Counted from the stretch's first letter, positions 26,712-36,407 are shown. The stretch: DNA of 64,000 bases from Dinoroseobacter sp013215265 (GCA_963691755.1 OY829366.1:1612001-1676000), one strand, 5' to 3'. Notes: a model not told the origin generated them from the letters alone. Numbers and translations: made by a program.

Positions 26712-27749
26712 TTAGTCAGCAGGAAGTGTTTGAAGCGTCGTCCAGCGTCCGGAAGATGCGACGAAAGCCTTCATTGAATTATAGGCTTCACCGTAAAGAG
26801 CATCCTTTTCGGCTTCAGCGCTCAGGACGCGTTCAGTTGCGACGCGTAACTCTGCCAAAACCTCTTCCGGGAAGGTCTTAACGATTGTACCGCCAGATTC
26901 AAATATTTCGATCTGAGGCGTCTGTGCTGCTGGCGCATAGGCCAAGGTCCATTGCAGGCTGACTTGGCATGCTGCTTCGTACATCGCTTGTTCTGCGTCG
27001 CTCATGCCATTCCAGACATCCATATTGATCATCAGAACATCAGCGCTGCCTGGTTGGTGCCAACCTGGATAGTATTGGAACTGTGCAATCTGGTTGAAGC
27101 CAAAGTCTTTGTCGATAATCGGCAACGAAAATTCCGTCGCATCGATCCGACCACGTTCCAACGCAAGATAAATCTCGCTGGCAGGCATGAACTGAGCAGA
27201 GGCGCCAAATTCATTCAGAACACGAGCACCAACACCACCCATCCGCATCTTCAGACCATTGAAGTCCTCGACCGAATTGATTTCCTTGTTGAACCAACCT
27301 CCTGGTTCTGGCGCTGTAATATGACAAGCAAGAACTTTGATGTTCAGGTCGTCGAAACCACGCTGAACAATTTCGAGGCCGCCACCAACGTGCAACCATG
27401 CCGCAAGAGCTTCTGGTCCCGCACCAAATGGCGTTGCACCAATCTGTGCAACTGGCACTTGCCCGCCCCATTGTCCGAGGAAACTCCAGCCGGCTGGGAT
27501 CGCACCAGAACTGACGTTTTCAAGAATCTCGCCTGCCGGGACAAGTTCTCCAGAGCCGAAGAGATTAAGACCTGCTTCTCCACCGCTCATGTTTCTCAGT
27601 GTTTCGTCCATCAGCTTTGCACTATCTGCAAGGAAAGTCAGATCCTTGGGGATGCTCATGTGGACGTCAAGAATATCGGCCGTGGCAACAGATGTGCCGA
27701 GGGCCAATGTGCTAGCAACTGCAGTCGCTGCGAGTGTTGAGAATTTCAC
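26712..27749 (-). CDS. dctP: TRAP transporter solute-binding protein (DctP)
   Basis: A 345-residue periplasmic binding protein. The GTG at 27749 is chosen because GGGAGGA lies six bases upstream and it leads directly into a signal peptide (KFSTLAATAVASTLALG to ATA). The mature protein has the family's SGAIPAGWSFLGQWGGQVP and a GLKMRMGGVGARVLNEFGA segment containing the conserved Arg that contacts the carboxylate of TRAP substrates. It resembles binding proteins of the mannitol/chloroaromatic or keto-acid branch. It is the first gene of an operon (dctPQM-SDR-BKACE-dehydrogenase). Confidence 0.85.
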   Translation of the reverse strand: MKFSTLAATAVASTLALGTSVATADILDVHMSIPKDLTFLADSAKLMDETLRNMSGGEAGLNLFGSGELVPAGEILENVSSGAIPAGWSFLGQWGGQVPVAQIGATPFGAGPEALAAWLHVGGGLEIVQRGFDDLNIKVLACHITAPEPGGWFNKEINSVEDFNGLKMRMGGVGARVLNEFGASAQFMPASEIYLALERGRIDATEFSLPIIDKDFGFNQIAQFQYYPGWHQPGSADVLMINMDVWNGMSDAEQAMYEAACQVSLQWTLAYAPAAQTPQIEIFESGGTIVKTFPEEVLAELRVATERVLSAEAEKDALYGEAYNSMKAFVASSGRWTTLQTLPAD

Positions 27750-27823
27750 TATTTTCCTCCCTTTTTTGTACCCGCTTCGAAATTCCAATACGATTCTCAA
27801 GCAGGTACCTAGCAATGATTGAT

Positions 27824-27849
27824 GTTTGATTTTTGATCAAAAATCAAAC
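27824..27849. promoter_or_regulatory. Perfect 26-bp palindromic operator
   Basis: The half-site GTTTGATTTTTGA is followed directly by its exact complement, centred on TGATCA. It lies 75 bases before the dctP start and about 100 bases after the GntR gene's stop, in an A+T-rich gap, where it can block the operon promoter. GntR/FadR-type proteins bind such palindromes. The regulator gene just upstream is the likely binder. Confidence 0.75.
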
Positions 27850-27945
27850 AATACATTTTATCTAGATTTTTATCCCATAAAAACAAACGCTTAGTCATAA
27901 GAGGGTGGGGCGAAATGATCGACTAAAGGCTTAGATCTGGATGAT

Positions 27946-28620
27946 CTACTGCACTGCTTGGTCCTCAAACATAACCCTTACCAGCACGTCATACGCATCA
28001 GAGATGTCTTGAACGAGGGCGACACATGCGCGTGCTTCATCACCATCTCGAATTGCATGGACAATCTCACGGTGATGAAGGTTTGAGACTTTGTATTGGT
28101 CCTCACGATCCAACCGATACAGGTGCGGGCTTACCCGCAACCAGAGCGTATTGATAATGTCGATTAGAACGGGCGAGTGCGATTGCTGATAAAGCCTGTG
28201 GTGGAACTCATAATTGGCTTTGATATATGCACCAACGTCGCCGGATTGCTCAGTCGTCTCAAGCCTCTCCAGCAACGCTACTAAATCGTCAAGAAATGCA
28301 TCATCCCGATTCCGAACGGCCCACCTAACAGCGAGTGCTTCTAATTCCAGACGAACATCTCGTAAGTCTTTGAGCTCATCATAACCAAGCGCTGGGACGC
28401 CGACAGAACGACCTGAGACATTTGCGACGACGCCGATGGCATGCAGACGGGTCAGTGCCTCTCGCACAGGCATTGCGCTTAAACCAAAAGCCTTCGCCAC
28501 ACGTGCGACAGGAACGGCTTCGCCAGGCGTGAATTCGCCTTCGCGCAAAAGCTCACACAACCGATCATAGACCTGATCATTCAATTTGTTTTTTTGTATC
28601 GGTTTCGCGTTCTCGAACAT
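27946..28620 (-). CDS. GntR-family (FadR-type) regulator
   Basis: A 224-residue regulator. The winged helix-turn-helix at about residues 10-75 includes VYDRLCELLREGEFTPGEAVP and GLSAMPVREALTRLHA; the C-terminal all-helical FCD domain has conserved His and Asp residues for metal or ligand binding (YEFHHRLYQQSHSPVL, NLHHREIVHAIRDGD). It is transcribed in the same direction as, and just upstream of, the TRAP operon and probably binds the 26-bp palindrome between them, releasing it when the substrate is present. Confidence 0.88.
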   Translation of the reverse strand: MFENAKPIQKNKLNDQVYDRLCELLREGEFTPGEAVPVARVAKAFGLSAMPVREALTRLHAIGVVANVSGRSVGVPALGYDELKDLRDVRLELEALAVRWAVRNRDDAFLDDLVALLERLETTEQSGDVGAYIKANYEFHHRLYQQSHSPVLIDIINTLWLRVSPHLYRLDREDQYKVSNLHHREIVHAIRDGDEARACVALVQDISDAYDVLVRVMFEDQAVQ

Positions 28621-28860
28621 ACTGAGTTTATTCGCACACTTTCGACGAGGAAATCTACATCGCCGGAGTGTTGTTCAAAAAAACGGTAATATACTCCCTT
28701 GGTGTGAAAGGTCCAAGGCTAGGTTTTGCTCCGGGTTTCAGAAGTAGTTCTTTTGTCGTTGGGCGCAAAGGTTCTCTGAACAACTCGATGAAGATCAAAA
28801 GCAGCGGCTTAAAGATGTCAGGCTTCAATGCCCCTATCCAGTCCCTTAGGGAAATAAGAT

Positions 28861-28974
28861 ACATTTGTGTAGTCACAACCCGAACGAACATTTGCAAAAA
28901 AGCAAACCTTATAGATTGAAAATCATCGTATCGGGGGCTCAATCCTGCTCTCGGTCACCATGATATCTTAAAAT
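28861..28974 (+). repeat. Repeat copy B with tRNA-Phe 3'-half relic
   Basis: ACATTTGTGTAGTCACAAC at the left end and a tRNA-like tail from 28913 to 28960 (AGATTGAAAATCATCG, T-arm-like GGGGGCTCAATCC, ending CACCA) match copy A, which lies about 27 kb to the left in the same orientation. The anticodon loop still reads GAA (Phe). The rest of 28621-29222 contains no supported gene. Confidence 0.55.
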
Positions 28975-29222
28975 CACAGACTAAGACAAAAGGGTGGGAT
29001 TCGAAATTTTTGACCTTTTCTTCTATCTTGCAATTCACATCGCGTCTGCTTTTCCTGAATGCATCTCATCTCGGTAAATTTCATTGTGAGCGAGCGGCGT
29101 AAGGGCCGTTCACACGAAGCGCAACTGAAGTCTTGTTTGAGCACTTTGTAGATTGCTCAGATGGACCGAGCTAATTGTGTGGATGTATTTCACAATAAAG
29201 TTGCGTCGGGACCGATGGCATA

Positions 29223-32200
29223 TCACGGACCCGATTTGTTTCGCGCTGATCGTTTTTCACCGAGTATCAGCATGGCTGGCGTGACTACCAAGGTTAATAC
29301 CGTAGCTACCAAAAGGCCTCCGGCAATCGCACTTGAAAGCTCGGTCCACCACTGCGTGGAAGGTGCTCCATATACGATATCACGAGAGTAGAAATTAATG
29401 TTTAGCCCAATCACCATAGGCATCAATCCCAGCGCCGTCGTTACTGATGTAAGTACGACGGGCCGCAATCGTTGTGCACCGGTACGAAGAGCGGCCTCTA
29501 GCGGGGATTGTCCAAGCTTCTTCAATTGGTTGTAGGTGTCGATGAGCACGATATTGTTATTTACGACAATCCCTGCCAACGCGATCACGCCAATGCCTCC
29601 CATAACAATACCAAATGGGCGTCCTGTAACCATCAAACCGATCAAAACTCCTGCGACGGAGAACACGATGGCACTCATCACAATGAAGGATTGGTAGAAA
29701 TTATTAAATTGGATCAGTAAGATAATAAACATTAGTAATATCGCGGAGATAAATGCACCTATCAGAAAAGTCATCGCCTCTGCTTGATCTTCTGCTTCAC
29801 CTGCGAACGTGTAACTAACATCATCGGGCAATTCCAAGTCCGAAAGGCCTTGAGCAAGAGCAACAATCTGATCGTTCACGAGCAAGCCAGGCGCAACGTT
29901 CGCCTCGATGGAAACAACTCTTTGTTCGTTGATCCTGCGAATGGTTCCAACGCGTTCGGTCGGCGAAAAGCTCACAAAGTTTGAAATTGGGACAAGACCC
30001 GCCGAGGTGGGAACGCGCAGGTTTCCAAGTTCAGCAAGCGATCGGTCCTGATGAGGAAACCTCACTCGAATATCGAGCGTACCATCAACGTCACCTGGCC
30101 TATAACTGGCAACATTTATACCTTGGGTCAGAAGTTGAACCGCTTGCCCAAGTAAACTGACATCTGCACCGAAACGTGCGGCCTCTGCGCGGTTGACGTT
30201 GATGGAGACTTCGACACCTGGCAAAGAACGCGTATCAGTGATGTCAGTGAACCCGCCGAGCTCGGCCATGAGATCGCGAACTTTGGTTACCGCTATCGCT
30301 TGAGAAAGCGGGTCCCGCGAACGAATGCGCAGATTGATCGGTTTGCCAGCAGTTGGCCCGCCGCTGTCAGTTTGAACCTGAACATCAATTCCAGCAATGT
30401 TTGAGACGTCAGCTCGAATGTCTTCGCCAATTTCTGCTGCAGTTCTGCGGAGATCCCAGTCTATCAGCTCAAGCTGAAGTGTTCCGATAGTTTCTTCATC
30501 GCCTCCGCCCGCGCTAATCATCGAGCGCGCGTAGAGGCTTTCGATTTCATCATATCGAAGAATTCGATCTTCTACCAAGCGCACCAGACGATCGCGTTCA
30601 TAGATCGAGATATTGTCTCTCGCGCGCACCTGCACCTGCATGAACTCTGGCTCAACCGATGGGAAAAACGTCACGCCCTTCCCAAGTTGACCGTAAGCCC
30701 CGAAGGCCCCCAGCAACACCGCAACCGCAAGTAACACCGTGGTGCCTGGTCGCAATATGGCCCACTCCAACACCCTGACATATGCGCCGCTTATACCTTT
30801 GATGTCGCGCGGATCGCCGACTTCGGCGGCATACAGCTTTGCCTTCGCAGCAGCGCTTTGGGGTTGGCGTTTGCCAATGAGCCCTCCAACAACAGGAATG
30901 AAGATCAGAGCCATGAAAAGAGAAGCAAACAGGGTCAGGATAACTGTGATCGGAAGAAACTTCATGAACTCACCAACCATTCCCGACCAAAAAAGCAGCG
31001 GAAAGAACACGCTCAGCGTGGTCGCCGTTGATGCAATGATTGGCCAGGCCATGCGCTTTGCGCCAAACGCATAAGCCTCACGCGGCGTCATCCCTTCTTG
31101 CAGCTTCCGATCGGCCAGTTCGGTCGTGACGATCGCGCCATCAACGAGCATGCCGACAACCAGGATCAGAGAGAACAGGACTACGATATTCATCGTATAC
31201 CCTAGCGCCCAAAGCGCCGTAACACCGGCTAAGAACGCACCTGGAATTGCTAGCCCGACCAACAGCGCCGACCGCAGGCCCATTGCAAACACCACGACAA
31301 TCATCACCAAGATGACTGCAGCAATGACGTTGGCTTCGAGATCTGAAAGCAGTTCCTTTACTTGCTCTGACTGGTCCTGCAAAAACGTAACTTCAACCGT
31401 CTCTGGCCAGTTCGTTTCCATTTCTTCTACCAGCTCCCGAACTGCGGCAACTGTTTCGATAATGTTGGCACCTGACCTTTTCTTGACTTCTAATGCTAAG
31501 GCGGGCTGTCCGTTAATACGCGCAAAGCCAGTTGGGTCATCAAAAGCGCGCCGGATGGTAGCAACGTCACTGAACGTCACCACCGTCCCGCCGCGTACCT
31601 TCACGGGCATTGCCAAGACGTCTTCCAGGTTTTCGATGAGGCCAGGCACTTTTAGGACGATCCGCCCTGAGCCGCTTTCAATTGCACCTGCCGCAATCAG
31701 CCTATTGTTCCGCTGAATCTGGCTGATCACCTCTTCAAACGAAAGATTGTAAGTCTGGAAAACCGTGGGATCTATCAAGACTTCGAGGAACTCTTCGCGT
31801 TTACCTCCTACGTCGACCTCAAGGACGCCAGGCAAGCCTTCGATCCGCTCCTGAAGACTATCGGCCAGCCGATTGAGTGTTCGCTCGGGCACGGGACCAG
31901 AGAGAACTGCATTGATGATTGGGAAGAGGGCAGTGTTTACCTCTGTGATCGTCACGTCCGCGGCGTCTGTTGGGAGCTCACTCGCCGCCCGATCAACAGC
32001 TTCGCGTACCCGATCCAGCGCTTCGTCCGCGTCGAAACCCGGCTGAAACTCAAGCCGTATACTCGCAAAGCCCTCAGACGCGTGCCCCTCCATTTTGTCA
32101 AGACCGGCAATAGTAGCGAACTCGCTTTCCAAGGGTTCAACTAACAATCGCTCAGAATCGACGGGGCTAATTCCGTCAAGGCTCGTTGATACGTATACCA

Positions 32201-32333
32201 ACGGCAATGGAATTTCCGGGTTCGCTTCTTTGGGAATAGCGATGTATGCGAACGCTCCCCAAGCCAGTAGGATGGTAAGAAGCAACGAGACAACTCGGCT
32301 CCGCGAAAACGCAGCTGTGATGATCGAATTCAT
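29223..32333 (-). CDS. RND-family efflux permease
   Basis: A 1036-residue inner-membrane proton antiporter of the AcrB/HAE1 type. Twelve membrane helices fall in two repeats, each followed after its first helix by a large periplasmic domain (pore domains VSTSLDGISPVDSERLLVEPLE and onwards). Helix 4 keeps acidic MLVDGAIVTTELADRK. The C-terminal half has GIVMGGIGVIALAGIVVNNNIVLID. Its start overlaps the adaptor stop by four bases. No outer-membrane factor is nearby, so it would use one encoded elsewhere. Substrate unknown. Confidence 0.9.
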   Translation of the reverse strand: MNSIITAAFSRSRVVSLLLTILLAWGAFAYIAIPKEANPEIPLPLVYVSTSLDGISPVDSERLLVEPLESEFATIAGLDKMEGHASEGFASIRLEFQPGFDADEALDRVREAVDRAASELPTDAADVTITEVNTALFPIINAVLSGPVPERTLNRLADSLQERIEGLPGVLEVDVGGKREEFLEVLIDPTVFQTYNLSFEEVISQIQRNNRLIAAGAIESGSGRIVLKVPGLIENLEDVLAMPVKVRGGTVVTFSDVATIRRAFDDPTGFARINGQPALALEVKKRSGANIIETVAAVRELVEEMETNWPETVEVTFLQDQSEQVKELLSDLEANVIAAVILVMIVVVFAMGLRSALLVGLAIPGAFLAGVTALWALGYTMNIVVLFSLILVVGMLVDGAIVTTELADRKLQEGMTPREAYAFGAKRMAWPIIASTATTLSVFFPLLFWSGMVGEFMKFLPITVILTLFASLFMALIFIPVVGGLIGKRQPQSAAAKAKLYAAEVGDPRDIKGISGAYVRVLEWAILRPGTTVLLAVAVLLGAFGAYGQLGKGVTFFPSVEPEFMQVQVRARDNISIYERDRLVRLVEDRILRYDEIESLYARSMISAGGGDEETIGTLQLELIDWDLRRTAAEIGEDIRADVSNIAGIDVQVQTDSGGPTAGKPINLRIRSRDPLSQAIAVTKVRDLMAELGGFTDITDTRSLPGVEVSINVNRAEAARFGADVSLLGQAVQLLTQGINVASYRPGDVDGTLDIRVRFPHQDRSLAELGNLRVPTSAGLVPISNFVSFSPTERVGTIRRINEQRVVSIEANVAPGLLVNDQIVALAQGLSDLELPDDVSYTFAGEAEDQAEAMTFLIGAFISAILLMFIILLIQFNNFYQSFIVMSAIVFSVAGVLIGLMVTGRPFGIVMGGIGVIALAGIVVNNNIVLIDTYNQLKKLGQSPLEAALRTGAQRLRPVVLTSVTTALGLMPMVIGLNINFYSRDIVYGAPSTQWWTELSSAIAGGLLVATVLTLVVTPAMLILGEKRSARNKSGP

Positions 32334-33478
32334 TGGCTGATGCCGCCATCAAGGAGGTCTGCGGCGTTTGTTATCTGCGGGCGCACTCTTTCCCCATCGC
32401 TGACATATCCTTGCCCAACAACAATCAGGTTTGCAGTTTCTGGCAGACCCGTCACCCAGATGCCGTCAATTTGTGCACGGGCGACTTCGATGGGATAGAA
32501 TTTCACTTTGTTTTCTTCGGTTACTGCCTTTACCCCCAAGGCGCCATCGGGGCTCAAAGACACGATCGAAGGTGAAAGGAAATGCGCATCAATCTGTCCT
32601 ATTGGGATTTGCACTTCGGCCGAAATCCCCGCCGGAATGAAACCATCTCGGTTTGGCACATCAATCTCGACAAGGAATGTGCGTGTTTCACTTGAGGCAG
32701 AAGTGCCGACAAAGGAAACAGTTCCTGCACGCTCTTCCCCTGTAATGAAGCGGACTCTGGCGGGTTGCCCATTCTGCAACTGCCTTAGCGACTGCTGGGG
32801 CACCTGAATTTCAATTGTAAGCGGGCTGTTGTCCACAATTCGTCCAACGGAATTGCCTGACTGTATGAACTCTCCAATATCTAAATCTAAAGTTTCAATT
32901 CGACCGCTGAACGGGGCTGTGATGGTTGTGTTGCTCAGAGCCTGTTCTGCAGACGTGAACTGCGCCAGTGCTGCGGCAAAGGCCGCCTCGGCTTGAGTGA
33001 CCCTATCGGTCGTCGCGACCCCGCGTTCCTGCAGTGCTCTTGCGTTCTCGAGCTCTCGTTGGGCGCGGTCCAGGTCAGCGCGTGCTCGCACTAGGTTCGC
33101 TTCTCTCTCTGAAGTTTCGAACTGAGCAATCGGGGTGTCGACTTCGACATCTTGCCCCTTACTAACCAGCACGTCGGCAATTTGCCCTGATGTCTCAGCC
33201 CGCAATGAGGTATCACGATCTGGCAGCGCTTGACCTTCAGCCTGAAAAAACTGCGTGACTGGCTTGGCTTTGGATGGAGCAATCGACACAGCAATGGGGA
33301 GGGGCTCTCCACGTGCTTGCGTGGGCGAATTGTCAACACTTGGGAACAAAATTCCACTGCCCATCCAAGCTACGATAAGAAGGGTTAATGCAAGGGCGAC
33401 CCAAAAGGATCTGGAGGACCCGCGATCGGAATTGAACTCTATACGCTGAGGTGCGGTTTCGGATTTGATATCGTTCAT
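32330..33478 (-). CDS. RND efflux periplasmic adaptor (MFP)
   Basis: A 382-residue membrane-fusion protein of the HlyD/AcrA class, linking the RND pump to an outer-membrane channel. One N-terminal membrane anchor (residues about 22-42) precedes a lipoyl half-domain, a coiled-coil hairpin (REANLVRARADLDRAQRELE to EAAFAAALAQFTSAEQ), the second lipoyl half (TITAPFSGRIETLDLDIGEFI) and a beta-barrel. The ATG at 33478 (MNDIKSE) is preferred because GAGGGG lies six bases upstream. Confidence 0.87.
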   Translation of the reverse strand: MNDIKSETAPQRIEFNSDRGSSRSFWVALALTLLIVAWMGSGILFPSVDNSPTQARGEPLPIAVSIAPSKAKPVTQFFQAEGQALPDRDTSLRAETSGQIADVLVSKGQDVEVDTPIAQFETSEREANLVRARADLDRAQRELENARALQERGVATTDRVTQAEAAFAAALAQFTSAEQALSNTTITAPFSGRIETLDLDIGEFIQSGNSVGRIVDNSPLTIEIQVPQQSLRQLQNGQPARVRFITGEERAGTVSFVGTSASSETRTFLVEIDVPNRDGFIPAGISAEVQIPIGQIDAHFLSPSIVSLSPDGALGVKAVTEENKVKFYPIEVARAQIDGIWVTGLPETANLIVVGQGYVSDGERVRPQITNAADLLDGGISQ

Positions 33479-33855
33479 GGTCATCCCCTCACTATCCATC
33501 GATATCTTTAAATTCATTTTCGGTAAGAGCAAACCGCTTCTTTTGCCAGAGCGCCTTACTTAGGCCTGTTGTTCTGGACCCAGAAACCCTAGTTCTGGTG
33601 AGCGGAGTTGAGTGGTCTTGGTTTGCCAAAGAAGTAGCACTGACATCCGCAGCAACAACACAGTTTCATCCGAAAGTTTGTGTGCGTTCGATGTTCTTGA
33701 ATGCTTTCAGAGGCATTTACTGACAGGTTAATTTTGGCCTTTGGTCCAAATCAAGCTTCAAGATGACCCTCAGCCAGACAAGTCCAATGGTCGATACCGT
33801 ATTGGCTATATCCGATGTGTAAGCGAAAACTGGCTTTGGATTAAGAAGCGCTAAG
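33479..33855. other. Intergenic region between efflux and iclR genes
   Basis: No gene is supported. It should hold the promoter of the efflux operon on the minus strand. No clear palindrome was seen. Confidence 0.5.
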
Positions 33856-34617
33856 TCAGCTAACTTGAGTGGTTTCTGCTCTCTCTTCCCAACCCAAGTT
33901 ACTAGAAACGAGCTTGGCCAATTTAGTGATGTCAGAACCTAGCGTTTTACGGAAAACAGGGGTAAATACACGTACCGATCCTGTTGCTCCGATTGACATG
34001 CTCGCGCCTGGGCCAAGCTGCGAAAGAGGGGCTGCGACCGAACACATGCCGCGCTCGATCTCCTCAATACACTCCGCAAACCCTCGTTCGCGGATAATTT
34101 CGAACTCGGCCTTAAGATCTTGCACGTCGGTTAGTGTGTACTCGGTGTAGGCCTTTAGGCGTGTTTTCAAATCCCAATCAAAAAGTAAGTCTGGCGAAAA
34201 GGCGGCGACTGCTTTGGAGCAAGAGCACGCGTGCAGTGGACGTTTTCCCAGGCCGGGATGCAAAAATGAAACGCCGGTGTCAGGGGTTTCAACATGTATG
34301 ATTTCTACAGAGCTCCCACGCAAGCGAGACAGAAAAAATGCAACGCCGTGCAATGTTGCCGCTTGCTTCAGTGCAGGCGCAATCACTTCCAAAAGGGCTC
34401 TGTCTGAATGGTCGCTTTGTGTGATCCGCTTTAAACGCGACCCGATGGTAAATTGCCCACGTGCGATAGGTTCCAAAAGTCCAACACCTACAAGATCTTG
34501 AACCAACCGATAGGCCGAGGGTTTAGGAAGATCTGAGTGGGCGCAGATGTCAGCAACTGTTGCTTTTCCTTTTTGTCCAACAACTTCGAGGATGAATGTC
34601 AGCCGCTCCAAATGCAT
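33856..34617 (-). CDS. IclR-family transcriptional regulator
   Basis: A 253-residue regulator with an N-terminal winged helix-turn-helix (LTFILEVVGQKGKATVADICAHSDLPKPSAYRLVQDL) and an IclR effector domain with a Cys-rich HACSCSKAVAAF stretch and a C-terminal RGMCSVAAPLSQ. The ATG at 34617 (MHLERL) is chosen over an upstream start. It is divergent from the methanethiol oxidase gene with only about 70 bases between, so it probably controls the mtoX-dmdA operon. Confidence 0.85.
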   Translation of the reverse strand: MHLERLTFILEVVGQKGKATVADICAHSDLPKPSAYRLVQDLVGVGLLEPIARGQFTIGSRLKRITQSDHSDRALLEVIAPALKQAATLHGVAFFLSRLRGSSVEIIHVETPDTGVSFLHPGLGKRPLHACSCSKAVAAFSPDLLFDWDLKTRLKAYTEYTLTDVQDLKAEFEIIRERGFAECIEEIERGMCSVAAPLSQLGPGASMSIGATGSVRVFTPVFRKTLGSDITKLAKLVSSNLGWEERAETTQVS

Positions 34618-34686
34618 ATTTTTACCTTGTAAGAATTCTATTATCATTTTACGAGAATGGGTGAGTGATCACAAGGGAGGAATGTG

Positions 34687-36045
34687 ATGATGGACGGATC
34701 ATGTTGTGGTCCGGGATATGCAAGCCCCGCAGAGGCGATCAAATCGCCGCGCGAGAAGCTGCTGTACACAATCGCTATCTATACCGGAACCGGTATTCAA
34801 AAGCCGGACTACCTAGCGACCGTGGATGCGGACCCCGATAGCCCGACCTATTCCCAAGTCATTCACCGGTTGGAGATGCCCGGTATCGGGGACGAACTGC
34901 ACCACATGGGATGGAATGCCTGTTCCTCGTGCTATGATGACGCCGGGATGGCACGAAAGTACCTGTTGGTCCCTGGCGTTCGCTCGAACAATATCCACGT
35001 CATTGATACTGCCACGGACCCATTTGCCCCGCGTCTGCATAAGGTCATCGACGGCGCTGAGATCAAATCAAAAACCAATCTAAGCGGACCGCACACAGTG
35101 CATTGTCTGGGTTCCGAGATCATCATCTCTTTCCTTGGTGACGCGCAGGGTGAAGCTCCGGGCGGATATCTACATTTGAACAAGGAATTCGAAATAGTAG
35201 GTCGTTGGGAAAACTCGATGGGCGAGATCCCATTTTCCTATGATTTCTGGTATCAGCCACGCCATAACGTAATGGTCAGCTCGGAATGGGCTGCGCCGAA
35301 CACGTTCATGCCGGGCTTTGATCTGGAAGAAGTGGGGCACCTGAAATACGGTCGCCGCTTGCATATTTGGGATTTTGAAAAGCGCGAACCGGTCGAGACG
35401 ATGTACTTGGGCGAGGACGGCTTGATCCCACTTGAGGTGAAGTTTCTCCATGATCCCAATAGCACGCATGGGTTCTGTGGCGCCGCGTTGAGTGCCAATG
35501 TCATCCATTTCTGGAAGTCCGATGAGGGCAAGTGGAAGTGGGAGAAGATCATCGACATTGACAACGAACCGCACCCCGAGTGGCCAATCCCCGTACCCGG
35601 TGTGATGTCCGCCATTCTGGTATCGATGGATGACAAGTATCTCTACCTGAACAACTGGCTGCACGGCGACATGCGACAGTATGATATCTCCGACCCGCAC
35701 AACCCCGTGCTTACCGGTCAGGTTTGGATGGGGGGTCTTTTGGGCAAAGCACCAGAGGTTAACGGCGTCCAAGTGGCGGGCGGTCCGCAGATGTACCAGC
35801 TTAGCCTCGACGGCAAACGGCTCTATGTGACCACTTCGCTATTCTCAACATGGGATAACCAGTTCTACCCCGAAATCCGTACGCAGGGCGGCGTAATGCT
35901 GATGATTGATTGCGATAATGTGAACGGCGGTATGTCTATTAACAAGGACTTCATTATTGATTTTGGCAAGGAGCCGAACGGTCCAAGTCGCTGTCACGAA
36001 ACCCGCTATCCGGGTGGCGACTGCACGAGCGACATCTGGCTGTGA
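34687..36045 (+). CDS. mtoX: Methanethiol oxidase (SELENBP1/MtoX family)
   Basis: Oxidises methanethiol to formaldehyde, H2S and H2O2 in the studied bacterial and human family members. The 452-residue length and sequence agree: CCGPGYASPAEAIKSPREK at the start, PDYLATVDADPDSPTYSQVIHRL, then ELHHMGWNACSSCYDDAG with the Cys pair, and repeated His residues in a beta-propeller (GPHTVHC, FLHDPNSTHGFCGAA, GGPQMYQLSLDG). No signal peptide is seen, unlike the Hyphomicrobium enzyme, so it may be cytoplasmic. GGAGG lies nine to six bases before two candidate ATGs. It leads an operon with DMSP demethylation genes, whose product is methanethiol. Confidence 0.85.
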   Translation: MMDGSCCGPGYASPAEAIKSPREKLLYTIAIYTGTGIQKPDYLATVDADPDSPTYSQVIHRLEMPGIGDELHHMGWNACSSCYDDAGMARKYLLVPGVRSNNIHVIDTATDPFAPRLHKVIDGAEIKSKTNLSGPHTVHCLGSEIIISFLGDAQGEAPGGYLHLNKEFEIVGRWENSMGEIPFSYDFWYQPRHNVMVSSEWAAPNTFMPGFDLEEVGHLKYGRRLHIWDFEKREPVETMYLGEDGLIPLEVKFLHDPNSTHGFCGAALSANVIHFWKSDEGKWKWEKIIDIDNEPHPEWPIPVPGVMSAILVSMDDKYLYLNNWLHGDMRQYDISDPHNPVLTGQVWMGGLLGKAPEVNGVQVAGGPQMYQLSLDGKRLYVTTSLFSTWDNQFYPEIRTQGGVMLMIDCDNVNGGMSINKDFIIDFGKEPNGPSRCHETRYPGGDCTSDIWL

Positions 36046-36407
36046 CAACCCATACGATTACGATCGCCAACCGCGATGATGCGACCTACCAAGTCGATGC
36101 GCGTCGTCCGTTGTTGGACACATTGCACGAGCAAGGCCTCGATCTACCATATGGGTGCAAGTACGGCGGATGCATCACATGTGCCGCGAAACTGATTGCG
36201 GGTAAGATAGATCAACGCCGCCAGGTGGCGCTGAATAATCGCCAAATAAACAACGGTTATGTACTGCTGTGTGTGGCCCGCGCGACGACTGATTGCACCT
36301 TGGAAATCGGTGTTGAAAGTCACGACAGACTTTACCGCAATCCGTTTCTCGACCCGCTTGAGCCACATGAACTGAAGGCGGACATCGCGACGCCGAAGGA
36401 GATTTAG
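36042..36407 (+). CDS. Plant-type [2Fe-2S] ferredoxin
   Basis: A 121-residue ferredoxin with the CX4CX2C...C pattern: GCKYGGCITCAAKL and a later LLCVAR. The start is GTG, overlapping the mtoX stop (GTGA), so it is translationally coupled to it. The protein could pass electrons to or from MtoX or another enzyme in the operon; such a link is not established in the family. Confidence 0.85.
   Translation: MTTHTITIANRDDATYQVDARRPLLDTLHEQGLDLPYGCKYGGCITCAAKLIAGKIDQRRQVALNNRQINNGYVLLCVARATTDCTLEIGVESHDRLYRNPFLDPLEPHELKADIATPKEI

Noticed and set aside
28655..28942. 95-codon minus-strand frame overlapping repeat copy B
   Set aside because: It runs through the tRNA-like repeat and has no recognisable domain.
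34610..34670. CTTGTAA...TTACGAG inverted repeat between iclR and mtoX
   Set aside because: Seven-base arms with one mismatch and a long spacer are not enough to call an IclR operator.
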